A stretch of 64,000 nucleotides of DNA from JADKIH01 sp031417555 (GCA_031417555.1 JANOVV010000112.1:50686-114685), one strand, 5' to 3'; shown: positions 18,233 to 28,957, numbered from the stretch's first letter. Program-made: numbers and translations. The notes: a model not told the origin generated them from the sequence alone.

Positions 18233-19912
18233 TCAACGGAAAACGTAAATACTGCCTTTCTTCGTTCTTTCTTCATTATGAATTGAATAATTTATAATGT
18301 AATTATAAAATCCTTCCTGAACCAATCGGCCTTTTGAAATACCATCCCATCCTATATCACGATCATCAGATTTGAAAATTTCCTGTCCCCATCGGTCATA
18401 AATATAAATTTTAAACGTTGAGGTTTCTGAACCACTCACTCTGAAAATCTCGTTTATGGCATCACCATTCGGTGTAAATGCATTCGGAACTATAATGTCA
18501 TTGATACAATCTTCCTTTACAAACATTGTATCGGAAGCCGGACAACCGTACGAATTTTTTATCTGAACAGAATAACTACCATCATACTTTACAATATAAA
18601 ATGAATCTGTTGAATTATCCTGCCACTGATATTCGGAAAAAGTTCCGGGTTGTAAAACAAATTGCGAGCCTGAACAAATAAAAGTATCAGCACCCAGTGA
18701 GACATTTGGAAATGCACCCGGCCCATAATTAATTGTTATCAACACCGATAATGAGCATGTGCCGGGTTCTGTTACTGTAATATAATAATCTGTAGCTTTT
18801 AATCCTGAAGCAAAAGAATTATTAAGCGAAGCATCATGAGACCATGAATATGAAATACCAACACCGGGATTCTTAACTGTAATTTGGGCTGTACCATCGT
18901 TTCCACCTTTACAAGTCACCGGAGAAGTTAAAGTAATAGCAGAATTGATCTTTATTTGTTTTACTATTTGTGTATCGATAGCGCAACCACCTTTGGTATT
19001 CAATGTAACATTGTAAATTCCTCCCGAACTAAATTGATGAATGGCATTATTTCCCGAGAATGTATTTTTTGAAGAAAGCGAATCACCAAAATTCCAATCC
19101 CATTGATCGTGGCATCCCGGATTCAGGTCATTAAAAGTAATTGAGGTTCCGCCATTGCAGGTATAAACGATATCATCGGGAACACTGGGCGCTTCGCTTA
19201 TTAAAAAATCATCGAAAGCAAGTCCATCATAATTATTACATGTCGTTCCACTTCCGAATGTAAAACGGAATTTGACGCTTGGTTGATTGGCTAAAACTTT
19301 TAGACAATGCGTGGCAAGTTTCCATATACCGCTTCCACCACCGCCGCTGCAGGAACCGGAAGATGTTTGCGTCGTTCCTGACCAGCCATCTGTATTCTGA
19401 ATAAAGCTATTCAGATTTGTTATGCCGGAATGATTAAACCAATTCTGATCGTTGCATTGAACAGGATCATTTCGGCTTCCAGCAGTTTTCCATGTAACAC
19501 CTAAATCGAGAGAGTATTGAAAATTACCTCCGTCATACGTCCGTTCTGTGTCCCAGAAAATTAGAAAGGAAACAAAAGGTCTGTTCAATGTTGTAAAGTC
19601 GAAGCAAGGACTCTCCACCCACGATCGTTCACCGTAATTATAAAATGAAGTTGTTAATCCGCCGGTAACCCAACATTTGTTTCCTGCACCTGCGCCGCTA
19701 ATAACCGGTTTGGAAGGAGTGCCCCAGGCCCAGTCATTATTTATTCCTGTGCTAATCCAATTGGCTGTTCCTCCTTCAAAACTTTCCCGGTAAGGAAAAC
19801 TATTGATCGTTGCAGAACATTGTGCATTTACCTGATTAACAAGCAGCGTAAATAAAACGACTATTAAAGAGCTTCTGAGTTGATGCACAATAAGATGGAT
19901 GGGATTATGCAA
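18233..19912 (-). CDS. Secreted PKD-type protein with gliding-motility-associated (type B) T9SS sorting domain
   Basis: The 559-residue protein has a signal peptide ending near VNAQ. A MAM/concanavalin-like beta domain follows (about 35-240, with FPYRESFEGG and FDDFLISE), then a PKD-like domain (about 255-320, WDWNFGDS), Ig-like segments, and the type B sorting domain (about 470-559: IVPNAFTPNGDAINEIF, IYDRWGQEIF, GWDGISKG). This tail directs secretion through the type IX system and is typical of surface adhesins. The first start is a TTG at 19912; a GTG at 19888 would give a tighter signal peptide (MHQLRSSLIVVLF). Many Cys residues suggest disulfides. The target of binding cannot be told. 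Confidence 0.87.
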   Translation of the reverse strand: MHNPIHLIVHQLRSSLIVVLFTLLVNQVNAQCSATINSFPYRESFEGGTANWISTGINNDWAWGTPSKPVISGAGAGNKCWVTGGLTTSFYNYGERSWVESPCFDFTTLNRPFVSFLIFWDTERTYDGGNFQYSLDLGVTWKTAGSRNDPVQCNDQNWFNHSGITNLNSFIQNTDGWSGTTQTSSGSCSGGGGSGIWKLATHCLKVLANQPSVKFRFTFGSGTTCNNYDGLAFDDFLISEAPSVPDDIVYTCNGGTSITFNDLNPGCHDQWDWNFGDSLSSKNTFSGNNAIHQFSSGGIYNVTLNTKGGCAIDTQIVKQIKINSAITLTSPVTCKGGNDGTAQITVKNPGVGISYSWSHDASLNNSFASGLKATDYYITVTEPGTCSLSVLITINYGPGAFPNVSLGADTFICSGSQFVLQPGTFSEYQWQDNSTDSFYIVKYDGSYSVQIKNSYGCPASDTMFVKEDCINDIIVPNAFTPNGDAINEIFRVSGSETSTFKIYIYDRWGQEIFKSDDRDIGWDGISKGRLVQEGFYNYIINYSIHNEERTKKGSIYVFR

Positions 19913-19960
19913 ATCAACGGAATTTCTCTCAGGCGGGCAAATATTCTTGTGAATGGATTC

Positions 19961-21553
19961 TTAAAGTCCGCCAATAATCTTGTCTTTTGGATATTTTACT
20001 TTGTATCCCAAGCGGATTTTCTTGGTTTCTCCACTCTTTAGCTCTAATTTCCAGTTTATCATGCCAGTGTCAGGATTGTAATTGCCATTGGACAGTTCTC
20101 CACTGGTTATCTTAATATCACCATCGGTACTGAGCGGAATTTGATCTTCGATAGTAATAATTACAGTTTCTTTTTTTGAATTGCGAACAGATGTTTCAAA
20201 TAAAAAATCTTTTTCAACATTACTGCCAATAAATTTAGTCGTATTCATGTCTTTTACTAATTCACGTTTTACAACAATACGTTTATCGCGGCCGAAGGAA
20301 AGTTTTAACGTGTCTGTAGTTGCTGCCGGATTTATAAATGATTGTCCGACATAACTATTTTCTAGATAAACATTTGAATTACCCGGAAGAAGATTTAATT
20401 TTTCCCAACCTGTGATACTAGCCATCAGGAAAGCATCTTTATCAAGTTTAGGTGTAGAATAATATGAATAAGAAGCTGGCAATGTAAACGATTGTATATC
20501 CATCATCACTTCTTTGCCATTGGAAAGAACTGTGTAAGGAAGTTGGATGTCAAATTCTGTGACGAGTTGATTCTCCTGCATTTGTACTGCATCAACCATA
20601 GTAAATTCTTCGCTTTGAGGAATTTCAGCAGCATCTTGTTTAGACATTGATCTTTCCATTGTTGGAGCACTTAAATTTTGCTCATAACGTGGTCGGATAA
20701 ATCGTAAAAACCATGGATTAAGTTGTGGTTTAGTGCCACCCAGTGTTGGATTACCTGTAGATAGAGCTACATGAACATTTTCCCAGTTCTCTCCTGTATT
20801 TTGAATTACAACCGCTTTGTAAAGAAGGCTTACAGGACTATTCACATCTTTGGCTCTCAGATCATACGAAGGGCTCCAGGAAGCGCCGCGGGCAAAATAA
20901 GTTAATCCAATTTCAACATTTGTTTTTTGTTTGGATGAAATATTTACAAAAATTGTCCCTGATGGTTGATTCATTTTTCCATTCTCAACCTGAATTTGAT
21001 CATTTACTCGTTGAATTTTTTCTGAAAGTTTTATTTTCTTTTTATCGATATCGAGTATTTTGCTTTTTACTTCAATCATTCGCTGCCGGAAAAAATCAAT
21101 GGCTTTATGTAAATTTTCGGTATTAACTCCAACATTGCTGCCGCCGACAGATTTGTTGGCATTCAACATGCCAGCTTCTTCGTTATAAACAGCCAGTAAC
21201 ATATTCAATTCATTTAATGAAGCGGTAAAAATATCAAGAGAGTCTTTTAATTTTTTTAGTTCAGGAGTAATTTTATTTTCTTTTATATAATCCAAAGAAT
21301 AGGAAGTTGATAAGATCATTGCTTCACCGTTAACTGAAACCGATATAGAGTTTCTGTCGATTTGTGACGATAAGTTTTCTACTACGATTTGGGTAACACC
21401 GGACTCAATGGTTGTTTTAAAGTTTCTGTTAACCTGAGCACCGGAAAGGAAAATTTTTACATCTTTAACCTGAGAAGATACTATACTTTTTTCATTATCT
21501 CCGAAAGACTGCTTAGCAGCTAACAGCAGAAAAGCCACGATTATCTTTTTCAT
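19961..21553 (-). CDS. MuiA-family protein (DUF4140/DUF4139)
   Basis: The 530-residue protein has a short signal peptide (3-18, cleavage near SFG). The N-terminal DUF4140 domain (about 28-110) contains VKDVKIFLSGAQVNR, then a coiled coil lies at about 105-195, and DUF4139 runs from about 205 to the end (LTYFARGASWSPSYDLRA, LVTEFDIQLPYTVLSNGK). Proteins of this layout are called mucoidy inhibitor MuiA family; their biochemical role is not established. It lies 59 bases after the PorE-like gene on the same strand, so an envelope role is likely. No catalytic motif is evident. Confidence 0.83.
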   Translation of the reverse strand: MKKIIVAFLLLAAKQSFGDNEKSIVSSQVKDVKIFLSGAQVNRNFKTTIESGVTQIVVENLSSQIDRNSISVSVNGEAMILSTSYSLDYIKENKITPELKKLKDSLDIFTASLNELNMLLAVYNEEAGMLNANKSVGGSNVGVNTENLHKAIDFFRQRMIEVKSKILDIDKKKIKLSEKIQRVNDQIQVENGKMNQPSGTIFVNISSKQKTNVEIGLTYFARGASWSPSYDLRAKDVNSPVSLLYKAVVIQNTGENWENVHVALSTGNPTLGGTKPQLNPWFLRFIRPRYEQNLSAPTMERSMSKQDAAEIPQSEEFTMVDAVQMQENQLVTEFDIQLPYTVLSNGKEVMMDIQSFTLPASYSYYSTPKLDKDAFLMASITGWEKLNLLPGNSNVYLENSYVGQSFINPAATTDTLKLSFGRDKRIVVKRELVKDMNTTKFIGSNVEKDFLFETSVRNSKKETVIITIEDQIPLSTDGDIKITSGELSNGNYNPDTGMINWKLELKSGETKKIRLGYKVKYPKDKIIGGL

Positions 21554-21612
21554 TTAATTATTTTTTTAAGTTGAATTCTGTGCCTTACCATTTTCGTACC
21601 ACAATATAAATT

Positions 21613-23550
21613 TTATTTCGACGTTACTACAAATACGGTTCTTCGATTTTTGGCTTTGCCTACTTCCATATTATTGTCTGCAATAGGCTTAGTTTCTCCA
21701 AAACCTTTGGAAGTAATTCTTGATTTATCGATTGAAAGTGAAATTAAATAATCAGCAACAGCCTTTGCCCTGTTTTCAGAAAGAGTCATATTGCTTAAAG
21801 GATCTCCTACATTATCAGTATGACCTTGTAGAGCAACATGAAGCTGAGGGTTTTCATTCAGATAAATTGAAAATTCTTCTAACACCGTTTTAATGGTGTC
21901 ATTAATTGCATAACTATTTGTCGCAAATAAAATATCGTTGAGGGTATATTGTCCGCCGACTACGAGTTTTTTCAATTCGATGTCAACTATTTTGGGTTCA
22001 TAATTAGTTGTATCTTTTGCCGAAACATATTGAGATTCGAAAGCAAAACCTTCTTTTTTTATAGAAATCAATAAATCATTTTTAAAGTTAGTGATAAAAG
22101 CATATTCACCGGTGACGGAATCAACTTCAATTTTTGTTAGCTTTTTAGTAATTGCATCTTTTATTTCAATAGTTGCATTTACGACTTCATTATTTTCGGG
22201 ACCATTCATATCACCTTTTTGAAAATATACTTTATCGGGGCGAGCTTCGGGATAAAGTTCAAAGGAATAAATATCAAAACCGCCTACCCCTCTGTTTAAT
22301 TTATTAGAAGCAAAATAACCGGTGTGGCCATCCGTGCTTACAAAAAAACCAACTTCATCGGCATCTGTATTAATAGGATATCCTAAGTTGACGGGTTTTG
22401 TCCAATTACCATTCGGATCCATCTGACATTTAAATATGTCATAACCGCCTAATCCCGGAAGACTGTCGGATGAAAAATATAATGTCCGACTGTCGCTATG
22501 AATGAAAGGTGATTTATCATTTCCATTTGTATTTATTTTCGATCCGAGTTTAACAGCTTTTTTCCAGTTACCGTTTTCGTCTTTTACGGAATTGTAAATA
22601 TCGATACCTGTTAAAGAATCTTTTGCTGATGAAAAATAAAGAGATTTGCTGTCTGCAGAAATCGAAGGTTGCGAATCCCATTGTTTAGGATCGTTAATAT
22701 TGGGTCCAAGGTTTTTGATTTCTGTCCAATGACCATTCACAAAATCTGAATTACAAATATCAAAATTGTCTTTTGTATTAACAGTAAAAAAGAGATGTTT
22801 ATTATCAATCGTAATTGCGGCACCGCCTTCATTATTACTTGATCCCCTGTTGAAGGGATCTTCCATTGGTTTTCCCTGATCATAAGAACCGTCGGATTTC
22901 AAATGTGCGATCATAAATTTTTCAACACTTTGAGGAGTGAGCATATTTTTATCTTTCATTTCAAAACGCCTGGTAAAAAAAGCGAGTTCATTATCGGGCG
23001 AAATGTATGGAAGATATTCAGGGTCAGAGGAAGTAATATTCTTTAAAGGAACAGGATTGAAAGGAACAGGATGAGCATATAATTTAGCCTTTACGAGCAT
23101 CTGTTCGGCTCTTGATCCATGATCTTCATTTATTTTATCATAACTAAGAAATTTTTTTAACTGCTCCTCGGCTTCTTTCCATTTTTTCAAATCGAAATAA
23201 AGCCAGCCAAGTTGAAAATAGACTTCTGTATCTAAATCAGGACATAATTCAATTACCTTTTTAAAATTAACTTCCAGTTCCTTATCTTCTTTTCTTTTCG
23301 AAGCGATTTTACCTTGGAGAAGATAAACATCTGCAAATTCGGCATCTTCGTCCACTGCTTTAGATGCCAACTTTTTTGCATCGTCGTATTTGCGTGACTT
23401 AAAAGCATCAGTAGCTTCCTGAAAATAATGAATTGCTTTTTTATTTGTTGATTTAGGACAATTGCTTTCCTGGCCAGCAGATTCATTGAAAACAAAAACA
23501 GTATATCCCAGAGTCAGTACTATTCTTATAATTAAAAATATTTTTGTCAC
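21613..23550 (-). CDS. OmpA-family TPR/PD40 protein, PorE-like
   Basis: The 645-residue protein has a signal peptide (4-25), TPR helices (about 35-165), PD40 propeller blades (about 180-430, several 'LYFSSD..GGYDIF' repeats), a carboxypeptidase-regulatory-like beta domain (about 440-520), and a C-terminal OmpA domain (about 535-645: LQGHTDNVGDPLSN, SENRAKAVADYL, GFGETKPIADN). The last domain binds peptidoglycan. This order is the one described for PorE, the protein that ties the type IX secretion machinery to the cell wall, but related paralogs are common and the assignment is by architecture only. The start is a GTG, 8 bases after the AsmA stop. Two T9SS cargo genes lie downstream. Confidence 0.85.
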   Translation of the reverse strand: MTKIFLIIRIVLTLGYTVFVFNESAGQESNCPKSTNKKAIHYFQEATDAFKSRKYDDAKKLASKAVDEDAEFADVYLLQGKIASKRKEDKELEVNFKKVIELCPDLDTEVYFQLGWLYFDLKKWKEAEEQLKKFLSYDKINEDHGSRAEQMLVKAKLYAHPVPFNPVPLKNITSSDPEYLPYISPDNELAFFTRRFEMKDKNMLTPQSVEKFMIAHLKSDGSYDQGKPMEDPFNRGSSNNEGGAAITIDNKHLFFTVNTKDNFDICNSDFVNGHWTEIKNLGPNINDPKQWDSQPSISADSKSLYFSSAKDSLTGIDIYNSVKDENGNWKKAVKLGSKINTNGNDKSPFIHSDSRTLYFSSDSLPGLGGYDIFKCQMDPNGNWTKPVNLGYPINTDADEVGFFVSTDGHTGYFASNKLNRGVGGFDIYSFELYPEARPDKVYFQKGDMNGPENNEVVNATIEIKDAITKKLTKIEVDSVTGEYAFITNFKNDLLISIKKEGFAFESQYVSAKDTTNYEPKIVDIELKKLVVGGQYTLNDILFATNSYAINDTIKTVLEEFSIYLNENPQLHVALQGHTDNVGDPLSNMTLSENRAKAVADYLISLSIDKSRITSKGFGETKPIADNNMEVGKAKNRRTVFVVTSK

Positions 23551-23558
23551 TCAGCCGC

Positions 23559-26225
23559 TTATTTTTTAAATATATTTTTTAATTGATCCTTTGCTTTTTT
23601 CTCTGCAGCTTTTTTGAGACTATCGGTTTGGGCTTTTGCTTTTGCTTCAGCTTGTTTTTTGAGTTTCTCTGCTTCTCCGGCAAGTTTTTGTTTTTCTGCC
23701 TCAATTTTTACTGCTGCTTCATTTTTGAGGCGCTCACCTTCAGCTCTTACTTTTGCTTCAGCATCTGCTTTCGCTTTTTCAAATTCCTCTTTTGCTTTTT
23801 CTTTCAAAGCTTCCATTGCATTGGCACCTACTTTATTTAAATCAGTTCCAATTTTCGGATCATTGACAGTACCTCCTATTTTAATATTTACAGGAACGAC
23901 GTCCCCAATACTTAAATTAGCACCTTTCGCATTTGCAGATGAAACAAGATTGTTTAGAACACCATTGGCTGCACCACCAAAAGAAGAACGTGGAATCTGA
24001 GTAGCCATTGTATAATCAATTGTTTGATCAAATCCATTTGAACCGGCCACATTCGCTTTTATTCCGTTAATACTTATGTCAAAAGGGTCAACATAAACGC
24101 GTCCGTTAACAAATTTAAAGGAAGGATTAACCGTTGGAAGTATAAATTTTTTCCATGAATCCATTTTAAGTACATCTGCAATTTTGCTAAAGACAGGAAA
24201 GTTTGAAACAATAATATTACTCATGAACAATTTTCCGGATCCTGCCAGAGAGTTCATCAATGGACTCATTTTATTATCGAGATCACCTTTTACAACCATG
24301 TCGGTAGAAAATTTTCCCGCACAATATTTTGCGATGGGCGCTAACTTTTGAATGGTATTAAAAGCTTCAGAAGTTTTCTGAATATCAAAATCTTTTACAT
24401 TAACAGAAAAATCAAAGGAAGGTTTTTTAATATCGGCAGAAGAATATCCGCCACTCATAGACATGTTTCCATCAAGCATTTGCAAATTCACATCCTGCAT
24501 TCGAATGGCTTTATCTTTAATTAGAAGTTTTCCTTTAACACTATTTAGAGCCAGGTTTTGATACAGCAAATGACCAATAGAAGCATTCATTGTGAAATTG
24601 ATATTATCAGGAATATCTAAAACCATAAGTTGATTAGTATCATTTGCAGCAGGAGTTGAAGATTTTTCATCACCCATAAATTCGTTCAGGTCAATAGACT
24701 GAGAGTTCAGATTGATAGAACCTTTCAATGTTTCATTTTTTAAAACATAAGAGAGAAAATTTTCTAATGAACCGGAAGCATTAAAATCGCTTTTACCTAC
24801 TTTAGCTATGAAAGAATTTAATGCAACAGTTTGTGGATTAAAAGAAAGTTGAAGTACATCTATTATCACCGGTGTTTTCGAATCTTTTGAAGTATAATTC
24901 ATTCCTTTAATTCCAAAGTTACCACTTGCATTAAATTCGTCATATTTTTTTTGTTCAACTGACGACATCCTGCCTTTGGCAGATACATCAGCAGTGATGA
25001 TACCGCTAAGTGTAGTTCCTTTATCGAGCGGAATAAATTTCCGAATTCCGGAAAGGTCTATTTTCCCTTTTAGGAAAGCGTCAATATCAGGATCGCTTAC
25101 CGGAGTTTTTAATATGAGCTTAGCATCAAACGGATCGCCGTTCATTTCAACATGCAAACGAGACAGATTAATAAAAGTATGATCCGGTAAACCATCCGGA
25201 TTATTTATTTTTAAATCAACAAATACATTTTTCACGGCCGAAGGAAGTGATGGATATTGGAACATTCCATTGTCAATAGTCAGATTAATTCCAAAACCGG
25301 GCATCGATTTTCCATTGTAACGTCCCTTTATAAAACCATCGAAACCCATTTTTCCGGAAGATTTGATATCCTTAAAATCGGCGGAGTAAATGGCAGGAAT
25401 AATAGATATAAAGTTTTTGAAATCGGATTTAGCAGCACTAAATTTTAAATCCATGTCTATATTGGTATCAGGCATTGCGACCCAGCCGTTTATTCCAAGA
25501 TTTAATTCATTGAGTAATATTTTATTTTCCTTGAATGTAAACTTCATGTTTTTCATATCCATATCAAGATCAGCATCAATCGTTGTATTGGCATGTGAAA
25601 AATAATTAACTCCACCGAATGACATATCTGCACTTTTTATATCGGTTTTAGTACTAAGTATAAAAAGATCTTGCGTAAAATCACCTGTCCCTGTATGATT
25701 AAGTCCTTCGAGTAAAAGTGTAAAAGGCATTGTTTTATCATCGTAAACAATTCGTCCATTGGATATAGCATATTTATTTAACGTCGCTTTAAAAGCAGAT
25801 GGTTTTCCATCTTCTTTAGATGATACTGAAGGTTTTGTAATGTCCCAATTTGCTTTCCCGTCTTTATTGACGAGAAAATACATGACAGGATCTGTAAGGT
25901 TTATTTTTTTAATTCTTATTTCGGAGCCACTGATAACGCTCATTATATCGACAGTAAGATTCAAATCGCCGGCATAAATGAGAGTATCTCCTTCAAAAGG
26001 CGCCATATTGATGATGCTGAGTTTCTCGATATCAATCGAGAGATTAGGAAAACTTCGAAGCAGCGAAAGATTAAAATTTCCGAAATCTATTTTTGCATTA
26101 ATACTATTATTAGCTTCTGTTTTAACTTTGCTGATGATTTTATCTTTAAATAAGAAAGGAATAAGTATTAAAATTAACAGAAGAATTCCGAAAATAATAC
26201 CAATCCACTTTATCACTTTTTTCAT
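23559..26225 (-). CDS. AsmA-family envelope protein
   Basis: The 888-residue protein has one N-terminal transmembrane helix (about 5-25) and a long beta-rich region with the AsmA start (IDFGNFNLSLLRSFPNLSIDIEKL, here cited only as its family hallmark region at about 46-70). An AsmA C-terminal domain follows to about 800. The last ~85 residues are an Ala/Lys/Glu-rich coiled coil ending in LKNIFKK. AsmA-like proteins form long grooves that carry phospholipids between the membranes. The coiled-coil tail is longer than in enterobacterial AsmA and looks like a feature of this phylum. It sits between aroC and the PorE-like gene in a minus-strand run. Confidence 0.87.
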   Translation of the reverse strand: MKKVIKWIGIIFGILLLILILIPFLFKDKIISKVKTEANNSINAKIDFGNFNLSLLRSFPNLSIDIEKLSIINMAPFEGDTLIYAGDLNLTVDIMSVISGSEIRIKKINLTDPVMYFLVNKDGKANWDITKPSVSSKEDGKPSAFKATLNKYAISNGRIVYDDKTMPFTLLLEGLNHTGTGDFTQDLFILSTKTDIKSADMSFGGVNYFSHANTTIDADLDMDMKNMKFTFKENKILLNELNLGINGWVAMPDTNIDMDLKFSAAKSDFKNFISIIPAIYSADFKDIKSSGKMGFDGFIKGRYNGKSMPGFGINLTIDNGMFQYPSLPSAVKNVFVDLKINNPDGLPDHTFINLSRLHVEMNGDPFDAKLILKTPVSDPDIDAFLKGKIDLSGIRKFIPLDKGTTLSGIITADVSAKGRMSSVEQKKYDEFNASGNFGIKGMNYTSKDSKTPVIIDVLQLSFNPQTVALNSFIAKVGKSDFNASGSLENFLSYVLKNETLKGSINLNSQSIDLNEFMGDEKSSTPAANDTNQLMVLDIPDNINFTMNASIGHLLYQNLALNSVKGKLLIKDKAIRMQDVNLQMLDGNMSMSGGYSSADIKKPSFDFSVNVKDFDIQKTSEAFNTIQKLAPIAKYCAGKFSTDMVVKGDLDNKMSPLMNSLAGSGKLFMSNIIVSNFPVFSKIADVLKMDSWKKFILPTVNPSFKFVNGRVYVDPFDISINGIKANVAGSNGFDQTIDYTMATQIPRSSFGGAANGVLNNLVSSANAKGANLSIGDVVPVNIKIGGTVNDPKIGTDLNKVGANAMEALKEKAKEEFEKAKADAEAKVRAEGERLKNEAAVKIEAEKQKLAGEAEKLKKQAEAKAKAQTDSLKKAAEKKAKDQLKNIFKK

Positions 26226-26263
26226 TTTTGTTTTTCTTTATTTAATTATATATGATACTTCCC

Positions 26264-27349
26264 TTATTCCATCCTCGAATTCCGATTCCTCAAAAAATGA
26301 TCGACAAGAACAATTGCTGCCATTGCTTCCACAATAGGAACAGCACGGGGAACAACGCAAGGGTCATGGCGTCCTTTGACAATGAGGTCGACAGTTTCAC
26401 CTTTTTCATTGATGGTAGTTTGGTTTTTTAATAAAGTTGAAACAGGTTTGAAAGCTACACGAAAATAAATATCCATTCCATTTGAAATTCCGCCTTGAAT
26501 TCCGCCTGAGTTATTTGTTCTTGTTATAATTTTCCCATCGCTGTTTTTCTCAAAGAGATCATTGTGTTCAGAACCTTTCATAGTAACGCTTTCAAAGCCA
26601 CTTCCGTAATCAAAACCATGAACAGCATTAATACTTAACATAGCTTTGCCGAGGTCGGCATGTAGTTTATCGAAAACGGGTTCACCCCATCCGATATTTG
26701 GATTTGTGATAATACATTGTACAATTCCTCCGGCGGAATCACCTTCTGATTTTAAAGATTCGATAAATTCGATCATTTTCTCCGAAGTATCCATATCCGG
26801 ACAGCGCATGATGCTTTTCTCGGTAAGAGAAAGGTCCAGTTCAGATATTTTTTTTTCGATTTTAATTTTTCCAACCTGAGTAACAAAAGCGTTAATAGTG
26901 ACACCTTGAACAGCTAGTATTTGTTTGGCAATTGCACCTCCAAAAACGCGGGAAGCTGTTTCTCTGGCACTCGATCTTCCTCCACCCCGATGATCGCGTA
27001 AGCCGTATTTTTGCAAATAAGTAAAATCGGCGTGCGAAGGTCTGAAAGCATCCTTCATATTATCATAATCTGAGGGCTTATAATCCAGATTTCGAATCAG
27101 GAATGCCAATGGAGCGCCTGTTGTCTTGCCTTCAAATACACCGGATAAAATTTCAAAATCATCATCTTCTTTTCTGGAAGTGGTAACAGAAGATTGGCCG
27201 GGTTTACGGCGATTCATTTCAATGCTGATTTTATTTAAATCGATTGCTAAACCTGCAGGACAACCATCGATGATTCCGCCAATACCAACACCATGCGATT
27301 CGCCAAAGGTTGTTAAACTGAAAATTTTACCAATTGTATTTCCTGCCAT
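26264..27349 (-). CDS. aroC: Chorismate synthase
   Basis: The 361-residue enzyme converts EPSP to chorismate with reduced FMN, the last step of the shikimate pathway. All family signatures are visible: GESHGVGIGGIIDGCPAG near 16, FRPSHADFTYLQKYG near 103, the central HRGGGRSSARETASRV near 120, and GGIQGGISNGMDI near 290. The length is normal. aroE is on the other strand 15 kb away, so the pathway genes are not clustered. It is first in the minus-strand run leading to AsmA (38-base gap). Confidence 0.97.
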   Translation of the reverse strand: MAGNTIGKIFSLTTFGESHGVGIGGIIDGCPAGLAIDLNKISIEMNRRKPGQSSVTTSRKEDDDFEILSGVFEGKTTGAPLAFLIRNLDYKPSDYDNMKDAFRPSHADFTYLQKYGLRDHRGGGRSSARETASRVFGGAIAKQILAVQGVTINAFVTQVGKIKIEKKISELDLSLTEKSIMRCPDMDTSEKMIEFIESLKSEGDSAGGIVQCIITNPNIGWGEPVFDKLHADLGKAMLSINAVHGFDYGSGFESVTMKGSEHNDLFEKNSDGKIITRTNNSGGIQGGISNGMDIYFRVAFKPVSTLLKNQTTINEKGETVDLIVKGRHDPCVVPRAVPIVEAMAAIVLVDHFLRNRNSRME

Positions 27350-27581
27350 AATGTGGTGAAATTAATCAATTCGCTCGTAACTATTTTTGATAATTTGATA
27401 GTGGCATTAACAATGGAATACTAATAACTTCTTTTTCAAGTATTGACCGAAAAACACCAAATAATTGTGTAAATTTTACATTGAATAATATAAGAACAAA
27501 TAAATGGTTGTAAGATCCATTGATGTTTTGAATTGATGATTTTTAAATCACTAATTTCGGGCGAGAATATTAATAAATTTT

Positions 27582-28850
27582 ATGAGTATACTTATCCATT
27601 CCATTCATTGTCTTGTACATACTGAGGATAAATTTATCCTGAAATATAGCGGACAAGATATGAATGCTTTGAAAACGATTGAAAATGCTTTTCTATTTAT
27701 TGAAGGTGATAAAATCCACTCTTTTGGAAAATGTACCGATGAAAAACTTATTGAAATAAGGAACGCATATGCACCGTTAACAGAAATAGATGCCAGTGGT
27801 AAATTAGTTTTTCCATCCTGGTGTGATTCACATACTCATTTAGTTTATGCAAGTAGTCGCGAGAATGAATTTGTTGAAAGAATAAAAGGATTTTCTTATG
27901 AGGAAATAGCACAAAGAGGTGGCGGTATTCTTAACTCTGCAAAGATATTGAGGAATTCATCTGAAGAGGATCTTTTTAATAGTGCCGTACTAAGATTGAA
28001 TGAAATTCTTCATTCAGGAACTGGAGCTGTAGAAATTAAAAGTGGTTATGGCCTTGATTTGGAAAGTGAGTTAAAGATGTTGAGAGTTATAAAAAAACTA
28101 AAAGAAAAATCAGCATTAACAATTCGAGCTACATTCCTTGGTGCTCATGCAGTCCCATCTGAATTTAATGATAATAAAAAAGGGTATCTTGATTTAATTA
28201 TTAATGAAATGCTTCCTGCTATTTCAAAAGAGAAACTTGCAGACTATTGTGACATTTTTTGTGAAAGAAATTATTTTACGAAAGAAGATGCTTTGCGATT
28301 ATTCGAAGCTTCACATAAGCACGGCCTGATTCCTAAAGTTCATGCCGAACAATTGAGTCATTCCGGAGGTATTGAAGCAGGTGTTCAATCCAAAGCAATT
28401 AGTGTTGATCATCTGGAATATGCGAATGATAATGATATAGAAATATTAAGAAATTCCGAAACAATGCCTGTCATTCTTCCCGGTGCACAATTTTTCCTGA
28501 ATCTTCCGATGCCACCTGTAAGAAATATGATTAATAAAGGATTAGGTGTAGCTATATCAAGTGATTTCAACCCGGGAAGTTGTCCGAGCGGGAACATGAA
28601 TCAGATGATCTCACTGGCATGTATTCTTTACAAAATGACGCCGGAAGAAGTTATTATTGCATCCACCACCAATTCGGCATATGCAATGAATCTGAGTTCA
28701 AAGTTAGGAAGTATTGCTGCCGGGAAAAAAGCAAATATATTTATAACAAAAAAAATTCCTTCTTATTCCTTCTTACCTTATTCTTTCGGTAGTAACCTCG
28801 TAGATAAAGTAATCCTGAATGGAAAAGTTATGAATAGGGATGATTTTTAA
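27582..28850 (+). CDS. hutI: Imidazolonepropionase
   Basis: The 422-residue amidohydrolase-fold enzyme opens the imidazolone ring in histidine degradation to give N-formimino-glutamate. The metal-binding CDSHTHLVYASSRENEF lies near 84-100, GTGAVEIKSGYGL near 145, HAEQLSHSGG near 255, and SSDFNPGSCPS near 325. The next gene on the strand, ftcD, uses its product, so the two form a catabolic pair. hutH and hutU are not in the window. The gap between them carries a heptamer repeat tract rather than a visible terminator. Confidence 0.95.
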   Translation: MSILIHSIHCLVHTEDKFILKYSGQDMNALKTIENAFLFIEGDKIHSFGKCTDEKLIEIRNAYAPLTEIDASGKLVFPSWCDSHTHLVYASSRENEFVERIKGFSYEEIAQRGGGILNSAKILRNSSEEDLFNSAVLRLNEILHSGTGAVEIKSGYGLDLESELKMLRVIKKLKEKSALTIRATFLGAHAVPSEFNDNKKGYLDLIINEMLPAISKEKLADYCDIFCERNYFTKEDALRLFEASHKHGLIPKVHAEQLSHSGGIEAGVQSKAISVDHLEYANDNDIEILRNSETMPVILPGAQFFLNLPMPPVRNMINKGLGVAISSDFNPGSCPSGNMNQMISLACILYKMTPEEVIIASTTNSAYAMNLSSKLGSIAAGKKANIFITKKIPSYSFLPYSFGSNLVDKVILNGKVMNRDDF

Positions 28851-28904
28851 CAATGGTTAAATTTAAACCTTAATAATAATTACCTTATACTCAAAAGTGC
28901 CGCC

Positions 28905-28953
28905 ATTAACTATTAGCGATTAACGATTTAAGATTAACTAATAACAAATAACA
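28905..28953. repeat. Degenerate heptamer tract between hutI and ftcD
   Basis: Seven consecutive 7-bp units can be read: ATTAACT, ATTAGCG, ATTAACG, ATTTAAG, ATTAACT, AATAACA, AATAACA. The tract ends 4 bases before the ftcD start codon. Confidence 0.75.
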
Positions 28954-28957
28954 AAGT

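Noticed and set aside
23614..24000. 128-residue frame on the plus strand, rich in Ser, Phe and Ala
   Set aside because: It is the complement of the Ala/Lys/Glu-rich coiled-coil tail of the AsmA protein, which forces a long open frame by codon bias.
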